Assembly: GCA_012103325.1 (NCBI GenBank)
Contig: WLWY01000017.1
Coordinates: 1 to 64,000 of the forward strand
Direction of reading: 5' to 3'
Origin: Alphaproteobacteria bacterium
Lineage (GTDB): Bacteria; Pseudomonadota; Alphaproteobacteria; UBA8366; GCA-2717185
Length of the DNA stretch: 64,000 nucleotides
Shown: piece after piece, positions 16,439 through 24,856 of the stretch
How the letters are laid out: every line of letters starts with the position of its first letter
Position numbering within the stretch: the first letter of the stretch is position 1
Program-made: the position numbers and the translations under genes
The notes under the pieces: model-generated
The model's input: only the letters and a program-made list of their open reading frames with translations
Database searches by the model: none
Told to the model about the DNA's origin: nothing

Positions 16439-17044
16439 ATGGAAGAACAGCGTTTCGGGCCGGATGTCATCCTCGACCGGCCGGCCTATATCGATCCGAC
16501 CGCGCGTATCTTCGGCAAGGTCTCTGTGGCGGAAGGGGCGAGCCTCTGGCCTTATTCGGTTGTCCGGGCTGAAGTGCATGACATTCGGATCGGCCGGTTC
16601 AGCAATATCCAGGATCATGCGGTCCTGCATGTCGGCAGCGGCGGACCGACGATTATCGGCGATTACTGTTCGATCGCGCATCACGCGGTGCTGCACAGCG
16701 CGACCATCGGCGACAATTCGTTGATCGGCATCAATGCGACCTTGATGGATGGGGTGGTTATCGGCCGCAACTGCATCGTTGCCGGCGGTGCGTTCCTGTC
16801 CGAGGGCAAAGTGATTCCGGACGATTCCATCGTGATGGGAATGCCCGGCAAAGTCGTGCGGACGAAGAACAACTTCCTTCAGACACGCCGCAATGCGCTG
16901 ATCTATCATCGGAACGCATTGGCGTACGCAAGAGGCGACCATCGGGCCTGGTGCGGCCCCGACTTCGAAATCTGGCAAGCGGAGATATTAAAGACGCTGG
17001 AGGCGGAGTTCAGCCGTCTCTATCCGGATACGGCATCGCCTTGA
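16439..17044 (+). CDS. Gamma-carbonic anhydrase-family protein (left-handed beta-helix)
   Basis: The 201-residue protein has the hexapeptide-repeat beta-helix of gamma-carbonic anhydrases (YrdA/PaaY/CaiE group). The expected zinc-binding histidines are H64 (QDHAVLHV), H81 and H86 (IAHHAVLH), contributed by neighbouring subunits of a trimer. A C-terminal helix (FLQTRRNALIYHRNALAYAR) closes the fold. Some members hydrate CO2, others are thioesterases or have no known activity. The conserved histidines allow metal binding but do not settle the reaction. It is divergent from ygiB-ygiC across 157 bp. Confidence 0.9.
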   Translation: MEEQRFGPDVILDRPAYIDPTARIFGKVSVAEGASLWPYSVVRAEVHDIRIGRFSNIQDHAVLHVGSGGPTIIGDYCSIAHHAVLHSATIGDNSLIGINATLMDGVVIGRNCIVAGGAFLSEGKVIPDDSIVMGMPGKVVRTKNNFLQTRRNALIYHRNALAYARGDHRAWCGPDFEIWQAEILKTLEAEFSRLYPDTASP

Positions 17045-17136
17045 GGTGCACTGGATGATTGGGTGCAAGACGTTAGAACTTTATCAATAAAAGATTGTCA
17101 TGCTCGATGCGACGGAAAATAAAGGTTGTATTAACC

Positions 17137-17553
17137 ATGAGTTGGCCAAAGCTACCGGATGGCACCGTCGATTGGATGACCGTGTTTCAGCATCCAAAAA
17201 CGGGCCTTACCTCGTTGATCGATCAGGCGGACACATCGGACAAGCTGTGCGCCTGTTTTCGATACGTGATCGACACGTTGTTTTCGCGCGACAGTGACGA
17301 AGGCATACGGCAGACCTATTATAAAATTTTGGACGAGACCTTCGAGGGCGCCTCAGACGAGAAGGCGCTGGGCTCGCAGAAAACCAAGATCAGAATGGTG
17401 ATGACCCGGGTGATGAACGACCGGATCAAGCTCGCCCGGGAGTATGTGGCGTCGCAGGCCGGCACCGGCGAGGACGAAAGCCGCCGCGAGGAAGACGCAA
17501 ATCCTGAGGCAGTCGAAAGCAATGCGTCCGAAGCGGAAGCCGCGACCGTCTAA
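17137..17553 (+). CDS. Conserved hypothetical protein
   Basis: I do not recognise a domain in this 138-residue protein. Residues 1-105 are predicted helical (VDWMTVFQHPKTGLTSLIDQ, KLCACFRYVIDTLFSRDSDE, IRMVMTRVMNDRIKLAREYV), and the last 30 residues are an acidic disordered tail. There is no signal peptide or membrane segment. ATG 17137 is preferred because the fold begins there; the reading frame extends 14 codons upstream. The next gene downstream is convergent, so it is monocistronic or follows the carbonic anhydrase gene. Confidence 0.65.
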   Translation: MSWPKLPDGTVDWMTVFQHPKTGLTSLIDQADTSDKLCACFRYVIDTLFSRDSDEGIRQTYYKILDETFEGASDEKALGSQKTKIRMVMTRVMNDRIKLAREYVASQAGTGEDESRREEDANPEAVESNASEAEAATV

Positions 17554-17571
17554 CTAAAACTGCCTGCTGCC

Positions 17572-18597
17572 CTATAGCGCGTTGAGGGCGTCCACGACCT
17601 TTTTCGCCACGACAATGCCTTCGCGCCGACGGCGATTGCGTTCGTTGAAGGCACGCTCCGAAGGGATGCGGATTTCATCGACACCCGGTTTTCGCGGTGT
17701 CGCTCTGATTGCGTCCATCAAGGCCGCAACCTGATCGTTGAACTGATCCGGCGGGATCAACAGGCCAGGATCGAAGGTGATGAAGAGGAATCCGTAATCC
17801 TGGACGTTGCCTCTGGGGATAGCAGCCCCGGCAAGCAGGCCCATAGTTTGGATAGCGAGCGACAGCCCATAACCCTTATGCCCACCGAACGGCAGTACGC
17901 CGCCGCGTAGGGCATCCTTGGCGTCCCGTGTCGGCATGCCGCTCTCGTCGACGCCCACACCTTCGGGCAGGGTGGTGTCGAGTCGCGCATGCAACATGAC
18001 CTCGCCCCATTGCAGCGCCGCTGTGCCCGAATCGACGATGATTGGCCCGTTGGCGGATGGAAAGCCGATGCAAAACGGGTTCGTGCCCAAGGCTGGCTGC
18101 GCGCCGCCGGGGGGCACGACATGGGGCTGGCCACAGGCGGTATGGATCGTGACGAACCCTTCCTTAACGATCTTCTCGACGTAATAGGCGTTGCGGCCGC
18201 TGTAGTAGCTGTCATAAGCGCCGACGATGGAGAACCCGTTGGTCCGGGCTTTCTCGATCGCGACTTCAGCGGTCTTGTAGACGGCGACGTAGCCGACATT
18301 GTTGCCGCCATCCAGCATCGCCGAAACGAGCGTCTCATGGACAATGCTCACAGGCTTGCGCGGCTGCTGCGTTTTCGGATCCGAGGCGATGGCGAGAATG
18401 CGCGGCAGACTCGTGAAGGGATAACCGCACAGCGCGTTGTCGATCAACTGCCCCATGATGATGCGCGCATCTTCCTGGCTGAACCCGATGCGCTGCAATG
18501 CTCCCTCGCCGAGATCATAGGCCTCCGTCACACTCATTCGCACGGTGCCTGATGGCGTGTCGTCAAGATATTCGCCGTCTGCGTCGGCTGGTGCCAT
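17572..18597 (-). CDS. Malate/L-lactate dehydrogenase family (Ldh_2) oxidoreductase
   Basis: The 341-residue protein belongs to the Ldh_2/YlbC family of NAD(P)H-dependent 2-oxoacid reductases, which are unrelated to Rossmann LDHs. Typical motifs are GYPFTSLPRI, DGGNNVGYVAV, FSIVGAYDSYYSGRNAYY, ALGTNPFCIGFPS, FGGHKGYGLSLAIQ and RIPSERAFNERNRRRREG. Members act on malate, lactate, ureidoglycolate or 2,3-diketogulonate; the substrate here is unknown. It is followed by the PhyH and alpha/beta-hydrolase genes upstream on the same strand, with 44 bp between, so the three may form one catabolic transcription unit. Confidence 0.9.
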   Translation of the reverse strand: MAPADADGEYLDDTPSGTVRMSVTEAYDLGEGALQRIGFSQEDARIIMGQLIDNALCGYPFTSLPRILAIASDPKTQQPRKPVSIVHETLVSAMLDGGNNVGYVAVYKTAEVAIEKARTNGFSIVGAYDSYYSGRNAYYVEKIVKEGFVTIHTACGQPHVVPPGGAQPALGTNPFCIGFPSANGPIIVDSGTAALQWGEVMLHARLDTTLPEGVGVDESGMPTRDAKDALRGGVLPFGGHKGYGLSLAIQTMGLLAGAAIPRGNVQDYGFLFITFDPGLLIPPDQFNDQVAALMDAIRATPRKPGVDEIRIPSERAFNERNRRRREGIVVAKKVVDALNAL

Positions 18598-18641
18598 GTG
18601 AGAGCGCTCCTTGTTATGCGTTGATGCCGATCGTCTCGGGT

Positions 18642-19511
18642 TTACTCGACCGGTTGCTCTTCCCCAAATTCCGAAACACGGGCGACCTGATCGTTGTAGT
18701 TCGCACGGTAGCGTCCGTATGAATCCGTGTGGTGTTCTTGAGCCGATGCATCGAAATCTGCGTGCGGCGGGGTATCAAGTTCGAAATGGCCGTAATTGTC
18801 GACGCCGCGGACCAGCATCGCGGGCGCGCGACGTTCCTGACCCAGATGTCTGCATTGGGCCGGGATATAGCTGACGGCGAAGCCAATGCGGCGTTCGTCC
18901 GAATTGTTGGCGGGAGAATGGTGGATCGTTAGCGTGTGGTGCAGCGAAAACTGCCCGGGCTCCAAGGGTGCCGGTACCGCAGTCTGCCTGTCGAAACCTG
19001 CCGTGAGTTGCTGACCGCCGGTGTTCAGGATTTTCGTGTCGCTGTGCGCGCGGTGGTCGCGTTGGCCCTGCGCGTGGCTACCGGGTACGAAGCGCATGCA
19101 GCCGCTTTCCAGGGTCGCCGGCGACAGTGCGATCCAGGCCGATACGTGCTCGTAGGGGCGCAGGCCGAAATAGGTCGCGTCCTGGTGCCAGCCTGTAATC
19201 GCTTCGGTATGCGGTTCCTTGATGAAGAAGGTAGTGGTGTAAACCAGGATGTCTGGCCCGATCAGCGCTTCGACGGTGTCGAGGACAGTGGGGATCGTGA
19301 CCAGTTCGTGCGCCCATGTAAAAAGCGTATGCAAACGATAGCGATATTTTCCGTCCACCGCGTCCGACGTGATCCGGCCACCGAGACGCTCTTCGAGGTC
19401 CTCCAGCTTGACGCGATAGGCGGCGGCTTTCTCGGGGCTTAAGGCAGTCAACGGCGCGTAAAATCCATCTCGCCGATAATCCGCGACGGCGTCCGTGCTA
19501 ATGCCGTTCAT
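18642..19511 (-). CDS. Phytanoyl-CoA dioxygenase (PhyH) family 2-oxoglutarate/Fe(II) oxygenase
   Basis: The 289-residue protein has the PhyH jelly-roll. The iron-binding set is H109-x-D111 (GWHQDATYF) with a distal histidine at 197 or 198 (LTIHHSPANN), and R208 can bind 2-oxoglutarate. Members hydroxylate or halogenate small molecules or CoA esters. It is clearly a paralogue of the gene at 29654 (same length and TxxFFIKE...WHQD layout). Its ATG overlaps the stop of the alpha/beta hydrolase by 4 bp (ATGA), so the two are translationally coupled. Confidence 0.9.
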   Translation of the reverse strand: MNGISTDAVADYRRDGFYAPLTALSPEKAAAYRVKLEDLEERLGGRITSDAVDGKYRYRLHTLFTWAHELVTIPTVLDTVEALIGPDILVYTTTFFIKEPHTEAITGWHQDATYFGLRPYEHVSAWIALSPATLESGCMRFVPGSHAQGQRDHRAHSDTKILNTGGQQLTAGFDRQTAVPAPLEPGQFSLHHTLTIHHSPANNSDERRIGFAVSYIPAQCRHLGQERRAPAMLVRGVDNYGHFELDTPPHADFDASAQEHHTDSYGRYRANYNDQVARVSEFGEEQPVE

Positions 19512-20320
19512 TTGAGGGTCCCTCCATCCAGTACACCCTTTAGAAAATCTCGGATGAGACGGTTGAAGGTTTCCGGGTGCTCCAGCGTTGCCAGATGCCG
19601 GGCGGGTTCGAGCCAGTACGGTTCGACGCCCAATTCGTCCGCTATGCGTTGCGAGGTCGCGGTCGGCACACCAGGGTCGTTCCGCGTGGCAACGACGAGC
19701 GCCGGCAGGTTCAGTTCGGCCAGTCTCTCCGTCGTGTTTAGGCCGCACATCGCAGCGCTTATTGCGGCGAAACTTTCGGGGGTGAAGCGGCCGATCATGT
19801 CATCCATATAGACGTAACCGGGAAGCTGTTTGGCGGCGGCGTCATCGGTGAACCAGCGCGCCATAAGGGGCGCATGCACTTCCGCGATGCCCTTGTCGAG
19901 GACAAGAGCGGCGCGCTCGCGCCACGTCCGCAACTGGCCTGCGTCATATTCGGACGTCGTGTTGATCAGGGCGAGAGATGCCACACGATCTGGATAGTCT
20001 AGCGCCACGGTCTGCGAGACCATGCCGCCCATCGATACGCCGCAGAGATGGGCCTGTTCGATCCCGAGTGCGTCCAGGAGCCCCACGAGATCGGCCGCCA
20101 TCATGGCGAGCGCGTAGGCCCCCGGTGGCGCATCGCTGCGGCCGTGCCCGCGAGCGTCGTGACGCAGCACCCGGAACCCGTCGAAGGCGGGCATGTGCAG
20201 ATCCCAGTACCTGTGGTCGGCAGCGAAGCAATGGTTGAGGCTGACGACAGGTGCGTCTTCGGGGCCGCTCAACGCATAATGCAAGGCAATGCCGCCGATA
20301 TCGATTTTCCCTGTCGTCAT
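19508..20320 (-). CDS. Alpha/beta hydrolase (3-oxoadipate enol-lactonase-like)
   Basis: The 270-residue protein has a complete hydrolase triad: Ser in GVSMGGMVSQ, Asp near RNDPGVP and His in ARHLATLEHPE. The oxyanion segment is LNHCFAADHRYW, and RHDARGHGRSD is the usual strand 4 motif. Its length and the NTTSEYDAGQLRTWRERAA lid resemble PcaD-type enol-lactonases, but ester or lactone substrates cannot be told apart. ATG 20320 is used because AGGGA lies 7 bases upstream; a GTG seven codons earlier has no such site. A MITE begins 140 bp upstream of the start. Confidence 0.88.
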   Translation of the reverse strand: MTTGKIDIGGIALHYALSGPEDAPVVSLNHCFAADHRYWDLHMPAFDGFRVLRHDARGHGRSDAPPGAYALAMMAADLVGLLDALGIEQAHLCGVSMGGMVSQTVALDYPDRVASLALINTTSEYDAGQLRTWRERAALVLDKGIAEVHAPLMARWFTDDAAAKQLPGYVYMDDMIGRFTPESFAAISAAMCGLNTTERLAELNLPALVVATRNDPGVPTATSQRIADELGVEPYWLEPARHLATLEHPETFNRLIRDFLKGVLDGGTLK

Positions 20321-20460
20321 CAGAACATCCCTAACCAACACCTGTGCCGCCGGATTATCGCATTCCGGGGCGAAACCGCGAAACCGCTTCGATCGTCGCC
20401 ATGGAACGGTGGCTTGTTGCGCCGCGCTGCCTGTCGCATTCTATCGGCAGCATCGACTAG

Positions 20461-20585
20461 TGTGATGATTCTGAAATTCGTCGCATTGAATGCGACGAGA
20501 TTTAGGATCTGAATCACACGAGAATCTTATAGTTTGTGTGCTGATTCACGCGAAATTCAATCCTTTGAATTACGCGATCAGGACA
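20461..20585. mobile_element. 125-bp MITE (copy A), abutting the ribosome-binding site of the comA-like gene
   Basis: The element is flanked by CTAG at 20457-20460 and 20586-20589. It aligns without gaps to the reverse complement of 39874-39998, roughly 85-90% identical by eye. Stems include GTCGCATTGAATGCGAC and CGAAATTCAA...TTGAATTACG. Its ends are imperfect inverted repeats (TGTGATGATTCT against TGTCCTGATCGC). The right CTAG runs straight into the AGGAGG that serves ATG 20598, so the element lies in the 5' untranslated region of that gene. Confidence 0.85.
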
Positions 20586-20597
20586 CTAGGAGGCATC

Positions 20598-21383
20598 ATG
20601 ACCGGAACCTTTGAACTTCCCCCGCGTGAAGGCAAGCCGCGCAAGCGCGGTCTCACCACGATGATCGATTTTGGCCCGGACGAGATGGGCTGGACCGGCG
20701 TGCCGGGCGGGATCGAGGGCCTCCTGAAATGCGCTGCCGACTATATCGATCACGCGAAGATTTACGCGATGAACGGGTTGCTGCTGCCGGAAGAGACGGT
20801 GAAGGAGGCGGCGAAGCTGTATCGCGACTACGACTGTCACCCGTTCGCGGGCGGCATGCTGTTCGAATACGCCTACGCCAAAAACCAATTGGACGAATTC
20901 GAGGCGCTCTTGCGGCGCGAAGAGCTGTTGGGCTTCGAGATTTCGGAGAACTACATCACGCTGAAAGACGACGAGCGAAAGAGCCTGATCGACCGGTTCC
21001 AGAAGGCCGGGTTCGACGTTGTATACGAGTTTGGCCGCAAGGCGCCGACCGAACCGATGAAGCTGGAAGAACTCGGCGCGGTCATCCATTCCGTCGCCGA
21101 ATGTGGCATCGACCACGTGATCGTCGAGCAGAGCGAAATCGACATGCTGGCCGACTCATCGCCGACCGGCCTTGACGAACTGCGTAAGCAAAACTGGTTC
21201 GACCGGATCATCATCGAGGCCGATCCCTACCGGTTCCCGCAACAACATGTCGGGATGATCAAACAGATCGGCCCTGACGTAAGTCTCTGCAACATCGCCG
21301 CAGGCCAAGTCATGCGCCTCGAAGGCTTCCGCCGCGGCATCGGCCGGGCGGTGGGTTACTGCATCATGGACGATTTGTTGTAG
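20598..21383 (+). CDS. Phosphosulfolactate synthase-like protein (ComA family)
   Basis: The 261-residue protein matches the ComA family, TIM-barrel enzymes that add sulfite to phosphoenolpyruvate to give (2R)-phospho-3-sulfolactate. Typical segments are RKRGLTTMIDFGPDEMGW, DYIDHAKIYAMNG, YDCHPFAGGMLFEYAYAKNQ, GFEISENYITLKDDER and FDRIIIEADPYRFPQQH. In methanogens this is the first step of coenzyme M synthesis; bacterial homologues may serve sulfolactate metabolism or another aldol-type reaction. No comB, comC or sulfolactate genes are nearby, so the pathway is open. The start ATG 20598 has a strong AGGAGG site that is shared with the edge of a MITE. Confidence 0.85.
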   Translation: MTGTFELPPREGKPRKRGLTTMIDFGPDEMGWTGVPGGIEGLLKCAADYIDHAKIYAMNGLLLPEETVKEAAKLYRDYDCHPFAGGMLFEYAYAKNQLDEFEALLRREELLGFEISENYITLKDDERKSLIDRFQKAGFDVVYEFGRKAPTEPMKLEELGAVIHSVAECGIDHVIVEQSEIDMLADSSPTGLDELRKQNWFDRIIIEADPYRFPQQHVGMIKQIGPDVSLCNIAAGQVMRLEGFRRGIGRAVGYCIMDDLL

Positions 21384-21389
21384 GCAGCT

Positions 21390-22364
21390 TTAAGATCCCG
21401 TCACCGCATAATCCGAGATCTGCACTTCATGGCCGACATTGGCGTAGTCGCCATCGGCGCGGCGGCGGCGGAATTCGCCCCAATCGATGGCGGTGTAGCG
21501 CTTCGCATCGCCTGTGCCGTCGAGGGGGGACACATGCGCGTCGTATGATGGATTGAAGAAGAACGGGATCGAATAGCGTTCGACGCTGTCCATCGCGGCG
21601 ACGCGGTGAAGGGCGGCACGGTATTCGTCGTTCGACCAGACCTGAACCATGTCGCCGATATTGATCACGAAGGCACCGTCGACGGGCTCGACACCATGCC
21701 AGAATCCATCCTTGAATACCTGCAAGCCGCTGACATCGTCCTGCAGCAGGATGGTCACGGCGCCCGCATCGGAGTGATGGTGGATGCCCAGGTCCGCGCC
21801 TTCGCTGGCCGCCTCCGGCAGGTCCGACAGCGGGTCTTCAACCGGATAATAGTTGAGACGCAGGAAGCTGGTGTGGCTCGACGCAAAACAACGGTTCAGA
21901 CTGGCCTTGGGCAAATCGAGGCTCAAACATACCGCTTCGAGCATCGTTCGCGACAGACGTTCGCAGGCCTTGAAATGCGCCCGCATTGCCGCCGGGAAAT
22001 CTGGTTGGGTTCCTGGCCACGGCGTCTCGCCGGAAAACGGATCGTCCGAGACTGTGCCTGTCTTCGTTTCCGGGCCGATATCGAAGATTTCTTTCTTGTC
22101 GCGCTGGTTCTTCGTCAGTTCCCGGTCGAAATAGCCCCAGGGATTGTCGCTCGACCGATTTAGCGCCCGTTTGTCGGCGCGGGGCAAGGAGAAGAAGGCG
22201 CGAACCGTTTGCCAGACCGTATCGATATGCGCCGGATCGACACCATGATTGACGATCTGGAAGAATCCCCACTCGCGGCATGCATCGCCGATCTCGCTTG
22301 CCACGCGAGCGACGGTCGCGGGGTCGCGCATGCCAATCTCACCGCCAAGGTCGATGACGGGCAC
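21390..22364 (-). CDS. Isopenicillin N synthase-family 2-oxoglutarate/Fe(II) oxygenase
   Basis: The 324-residue protein has the DIOX_N domain (VIDLGGEIG, CREWGFFQIVNHGV, RAFFSLPRADK) and the 2OG-FeII_Oxy domain. Iron ligands are the H-x-D in HHHSDAGAVTILLQDD and the distal His in YRAALHRV; R and S of ERYSIPFF would bind the co-substrate. The family includes ethylene-forming enzyme and many uncharacterised bacterial oxygenases. The start is a GTG at 22364, the only reasonable start in this frame since a stop lies upstream. It is convergent with the comA-like gene, 6 bp apart. Confidence 0.88.
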   Translation of the reverse strand: MPVIDLGGEIGMRDPATVARVASEIGDACREWGFFQIVNHGVDPAHIDTVWQTVRAFFSLPRADKRALNRSSDNPWGYFDRELTKNQRDKKEIFDIGPETKTGTVSDDPFSGETPWPGTQPDFPAAMRAHFKACERLSRTMLEAVCLSLDLPKASLNRCFASSHTSFLRLNYYPVEDPLSDLPEAASEGADLGIHHHSDAGAVTILLQDDVSGLQVFKDGFWHGVEPVDGAFVINIGDMVQVWSNDEYRAALHRVAAMDSVERYSIPFFFNPSYDAHVSPLDGTGDAKRYTAIDWGEFRRRRADGDYANVGHEVQISDYAVTGS

Positions 22365-22565
22365 GGACTGCCGGACATCGTCGCTCTGGGCGAGGGGGTT
22401 AGGTCGGGATTCGCAACGCTCATTCCGGCTGTCCTATTCCATCGAATTCCGGCGCGTAAATTAGTCGTCCGAAAGTGAAATATCCATATGCTGCTGCAAC
22501 AATCCGGTGGCGCCGCGGTTCTTCGCTGATGTTCACGACGGAGCTGGGCGTGTAGAAAGGCAAGG

Positions 22566-22934
22566 ATGACCTACGAGGAATTCAATGCGTTCTGCGGATC
22601 GCTGCCCGCGACCAGCTATGTGGTGCAATGGGGCGGCGCGCATGTCTGGAAAGTGGGCGGCAAGCTGTTCGCCGTCGGCGGCTGGAACAAGGAGGAAGGC
22701 ACGCCTGCCTACACGTTCAAAGTGTCCGACATCGCCTTTGAAATCCTGCAGGAACAGCCGGGTCTGCGGCCAGCACCCTATCTCGCGTCGCGTGGTATGA
22801 AATGGATCCAGCATTACACCAAGCCCGGGCTGGCCGACGATGCGCTGCTGGATTATCTCCACGAGTCACATCGCATCGTCTCGCTTGGCCTGACCAAGAA
22901 GAAACAGCGGGAGTTGGGGCTAAATCAAAGCTAA
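22566..22934 (+). CDS. MmcQ/YjbR family protein
   Basis: This 122-residue protein is a typical MmcQ/YjbR (CyaY-like fold) member: MTYEEFNAFCGSLPATSY at the start, HVWKVGGKLFAVGGW, FKVSDIAFEIL and the closing YLHESHRIVSLGLTKKKQREL. Homologues are described as DNA-binding from structure, but the role in the cell is not known. It starts at ATG 22566, with AAAGGCAAGG upstream. Its last 4 bases overlap the convergent histidine kinase gene. Confidence 0.88.
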   Translation: MTYEEFNAFCGSLPATSYVVQWGGAHVWKVGGKLFAVGGWNKEEGTPAYTFKVSDIAFEILQEQPGLRPAPYLASRGMKWIQHYTKPGLADDALLDYLHESHRIVSLGLTKKKQRELGLNQS

Positions 22935-24637
22935 GCCCCGGCAAATTTCGGAAACTCGAAAAAGAAGGTCGTCCCTTCACCGGACCGGGACAGGAAATCG
23001 ATCGTTCCGCCATGATCGAGGATAATCTTGCGCGTGATGCTCAGGCCCAATCCGGTGCCGTTCTTGCTGCGTGAATCGCTGGCATCGACCTGGGTGAAAC
23101 GATCGAAGATGCGCTGACGATGCCGCTTCGGGATTCCGGGGCCGCGGTCGCGCATCGATACGCACCATGTATCGGTCCTGTCTTCGACACGGATATCGAC
23201 ACGCTCCCCGTGCGGCGAGAATTTCGCGGCGTTGGATAGCAGATTGGCGAAGACTTGCTCAAGCCGGTCCGGGTCCGCCTTGACGTGGGCTTCGGATGGC
23301 GCCGCTGATAGGAAAAAGGTAACGCCGTGTTCCTCGCCGTAATGGCAATTCGTGGTGATGGCTTTTTCTGCGGCAGCGCTCAGATCGACCTTCTTGAACC
23401 GATAGTCGGTCTTTCCTAACTCCAGTTTTTCGATGTCCAGCAGATCGTTTACGAGATTTGTGAGCCGCACACTGTTTTGTTCAGCGATTTCGATCAGTTT
23501 TTTTGTTTCCGGCGGAATTTCCCCGGCGGAGCCGTTGGCGATCAGACCGAGCGCACCGCGTATCGAGGTGAGGGGTGTCCGCAGTTCATGGCTGATGGTA
23601 GCGGTGAATTCGTTTTTCAGCCGGTTCAAGGCCACATGCTCCGTTACGTCCGCCGACGTTCCCCTGTAGCCCCTGAATATGCCGGCATCGTCGAAATCCG
23701 GCACGCCACTGACGCTGTAATGCTTGATGATGCCTTCGGATGTGCGTACGGAATACACGAAGTCCCTGAACGGTCTGTGGGCATCAAGGTCCGCACGGTG
23801 ATTGCGCCAATGGTCGTGATCGGCCAGGTCAATTTTGGCGATCATCCAGCGTGTTTTCCCGAGGATCCAGCTGCTCCGGAGCGACAGGTCTTCGACGCCG
23901 GATTCGCTGACAAAGGTAAGCCGGTGTTGCGCGTCGGTTTCCCAGAATCGGTCGGTGCTCGCCGCGGCGAATGCCTGAAAGCGCCGCCGGCTGTCTTCCA
24001 AGTCCCGGGTCTGCTTGGCGACATTGTCAGCGAGCGTTTCGCTATACGATTTGAGGGTGGAAACCGACCGGGTCAAAACCTTGTTGATGCCGACAATGGC
24101 GGCGATCGCAGCACCGCTGAGGAGGGTAACGCCGAGCAGAACAGTAAGCCATGACCGGACCTGCATACTGTAGTCATTCAGATCAACCGGCACGGTAATC
24201 GCCTGGGATGTATAGGCGATTCCGATTGAAACGATGGCGATGCATGTGACCAGCAAGACCAAGATACTTGTCCGTGCGCCGAAAAAGATCGCGGCAAAGA
24301 CGACGGAGATGACCATGAAAGACTGGCCGCTGCCACTCAGTGCAAAATTGAGAAATCCGCCGAGACCGAGGGAGAACGTTACGGCGATGACGACAATCCC
24401 GCGGACTCGATAGGGCAGACGCCTTCGGAAAATCGCGGCGGATCCGATAACGGCAGCGGCGGCAACATGTAGCGCCATGACCGGCTGCCAGCCGATCGAA
24501 TAGGCGCGAAACAAGCTCGCGGTGACCGCCGGCAGGGCGATGATCGCCAGTGCAATCAGGAGCCGGTCGGCGATCCGGCTCCGCATTTCGCCTATATCCT
24601 CAATTTGATTATCTTCAAGGGCTGCGGCTGGTTTCAT
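22931..24637 (-). CDS. Membrane-bound hybrid-less sensor histidine kinase with PAS domain
   Basis: The 568-residue protein has five or six hydrophobic segments between about residues 24 and 185, with little periplasmic sequence, so it is probably an integral membrane sensor. A coiled linker and one PAS domain (about 215-335, with the C-terminal YRGTSADVTEH) follow. The kinase core has H350 in ATISHELRTPLTS, the N box NLLSNAAKFS, G1 RDRGPGIPKRH, the F box FDRFTQVDAS and G2 NGTGLGLSI. No receiver domain is attached and no cognate regulator is adjacent, making it an orphan kinase. The signal sensed is unknown. Confidence 0.92.
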   Translation of the reverse strand: MKPAAALEDNQIEDIGEMRSRIADRLLIALAIIALPAVTASLFRAYSIGWQPVMALHVAAAAVIGSAAIFRRRLPYRVRGIVVIAVTFSLGLGGFLNFALSGSGQSFMVISVVFAAIFFGARTSILVLLVTCIAIVSIGIAYTSQAITVPVDLNDYSMQVRSWLTVLLGVTLLSGAAIAAIVGINKVLTRSVSTLKSYSETLADNVAKQTRDLEDSRRRFQAFAAASTDRFWETDAQHRLTFVSESGVEDLSLRSSWILGKTRWMIAKIDLADHDHWRNHRADLDAHRPFRDFVYSVRTSEGIIKHYSVSGVPDFDDAGIFRGYRGTSADVTEHVALNRLKNEFTATISHELRTPLTSIRGALGLIANGSAGEIPPETKKLIEIAEQNSVRLTNLVNDLLDIEKLELGKTDYRFKKVDLSAAAEKAITTNCHYGEEHGVTFFLSAAPSEAHVKADPDRLEQVFANLLSNAAKFSPHGERVDIRVEDRTDTWCVSMRDRGPGIPKRHRQRIFDRFTQVDASDSRSKNGTGLGLSITRKIILDHGGTIDFLSRSGEGTTFFFEFPKFAGA

Positions 24638-24856
24638 TGGAATGTCAGGAAAACATCAGACAGTTACGAGCTTCAGGCTCCTTAGTACCACATTCCGTGG
24701 TAGCTTAGGCGTCTTGTTTTGCATCTTTTGGTGGTTTTGTTCCGAGCCTTCAAAATGTGTCAGCAGTACAAATTTGTTGCGGCAAGTTCAAACTACTACT
24801 TTAACAGAGGGAACCGAAGGGTGTGTTTGGTCCGTCAAATTTTGTGAGGGTTGCTC
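24638..24856. promoter_or_regulatory. Divergent intergenic region
   Basis: The 219 bp between the histidine kinase and the LLM gene are less GC-rich than the flanks and must hold both promoters. I see no gene or strong hairpin in it. Confidence 0.4.

Noticed and set aside
20490..20597. N-terminal extension of the ComA-like protein
   Set aside because: The extra 36 codons are read from the 125-bp MITE; the same peptide appears at 39877-39969 on the other strand, and a strong ribosome-binding site lies before ATG 20598.
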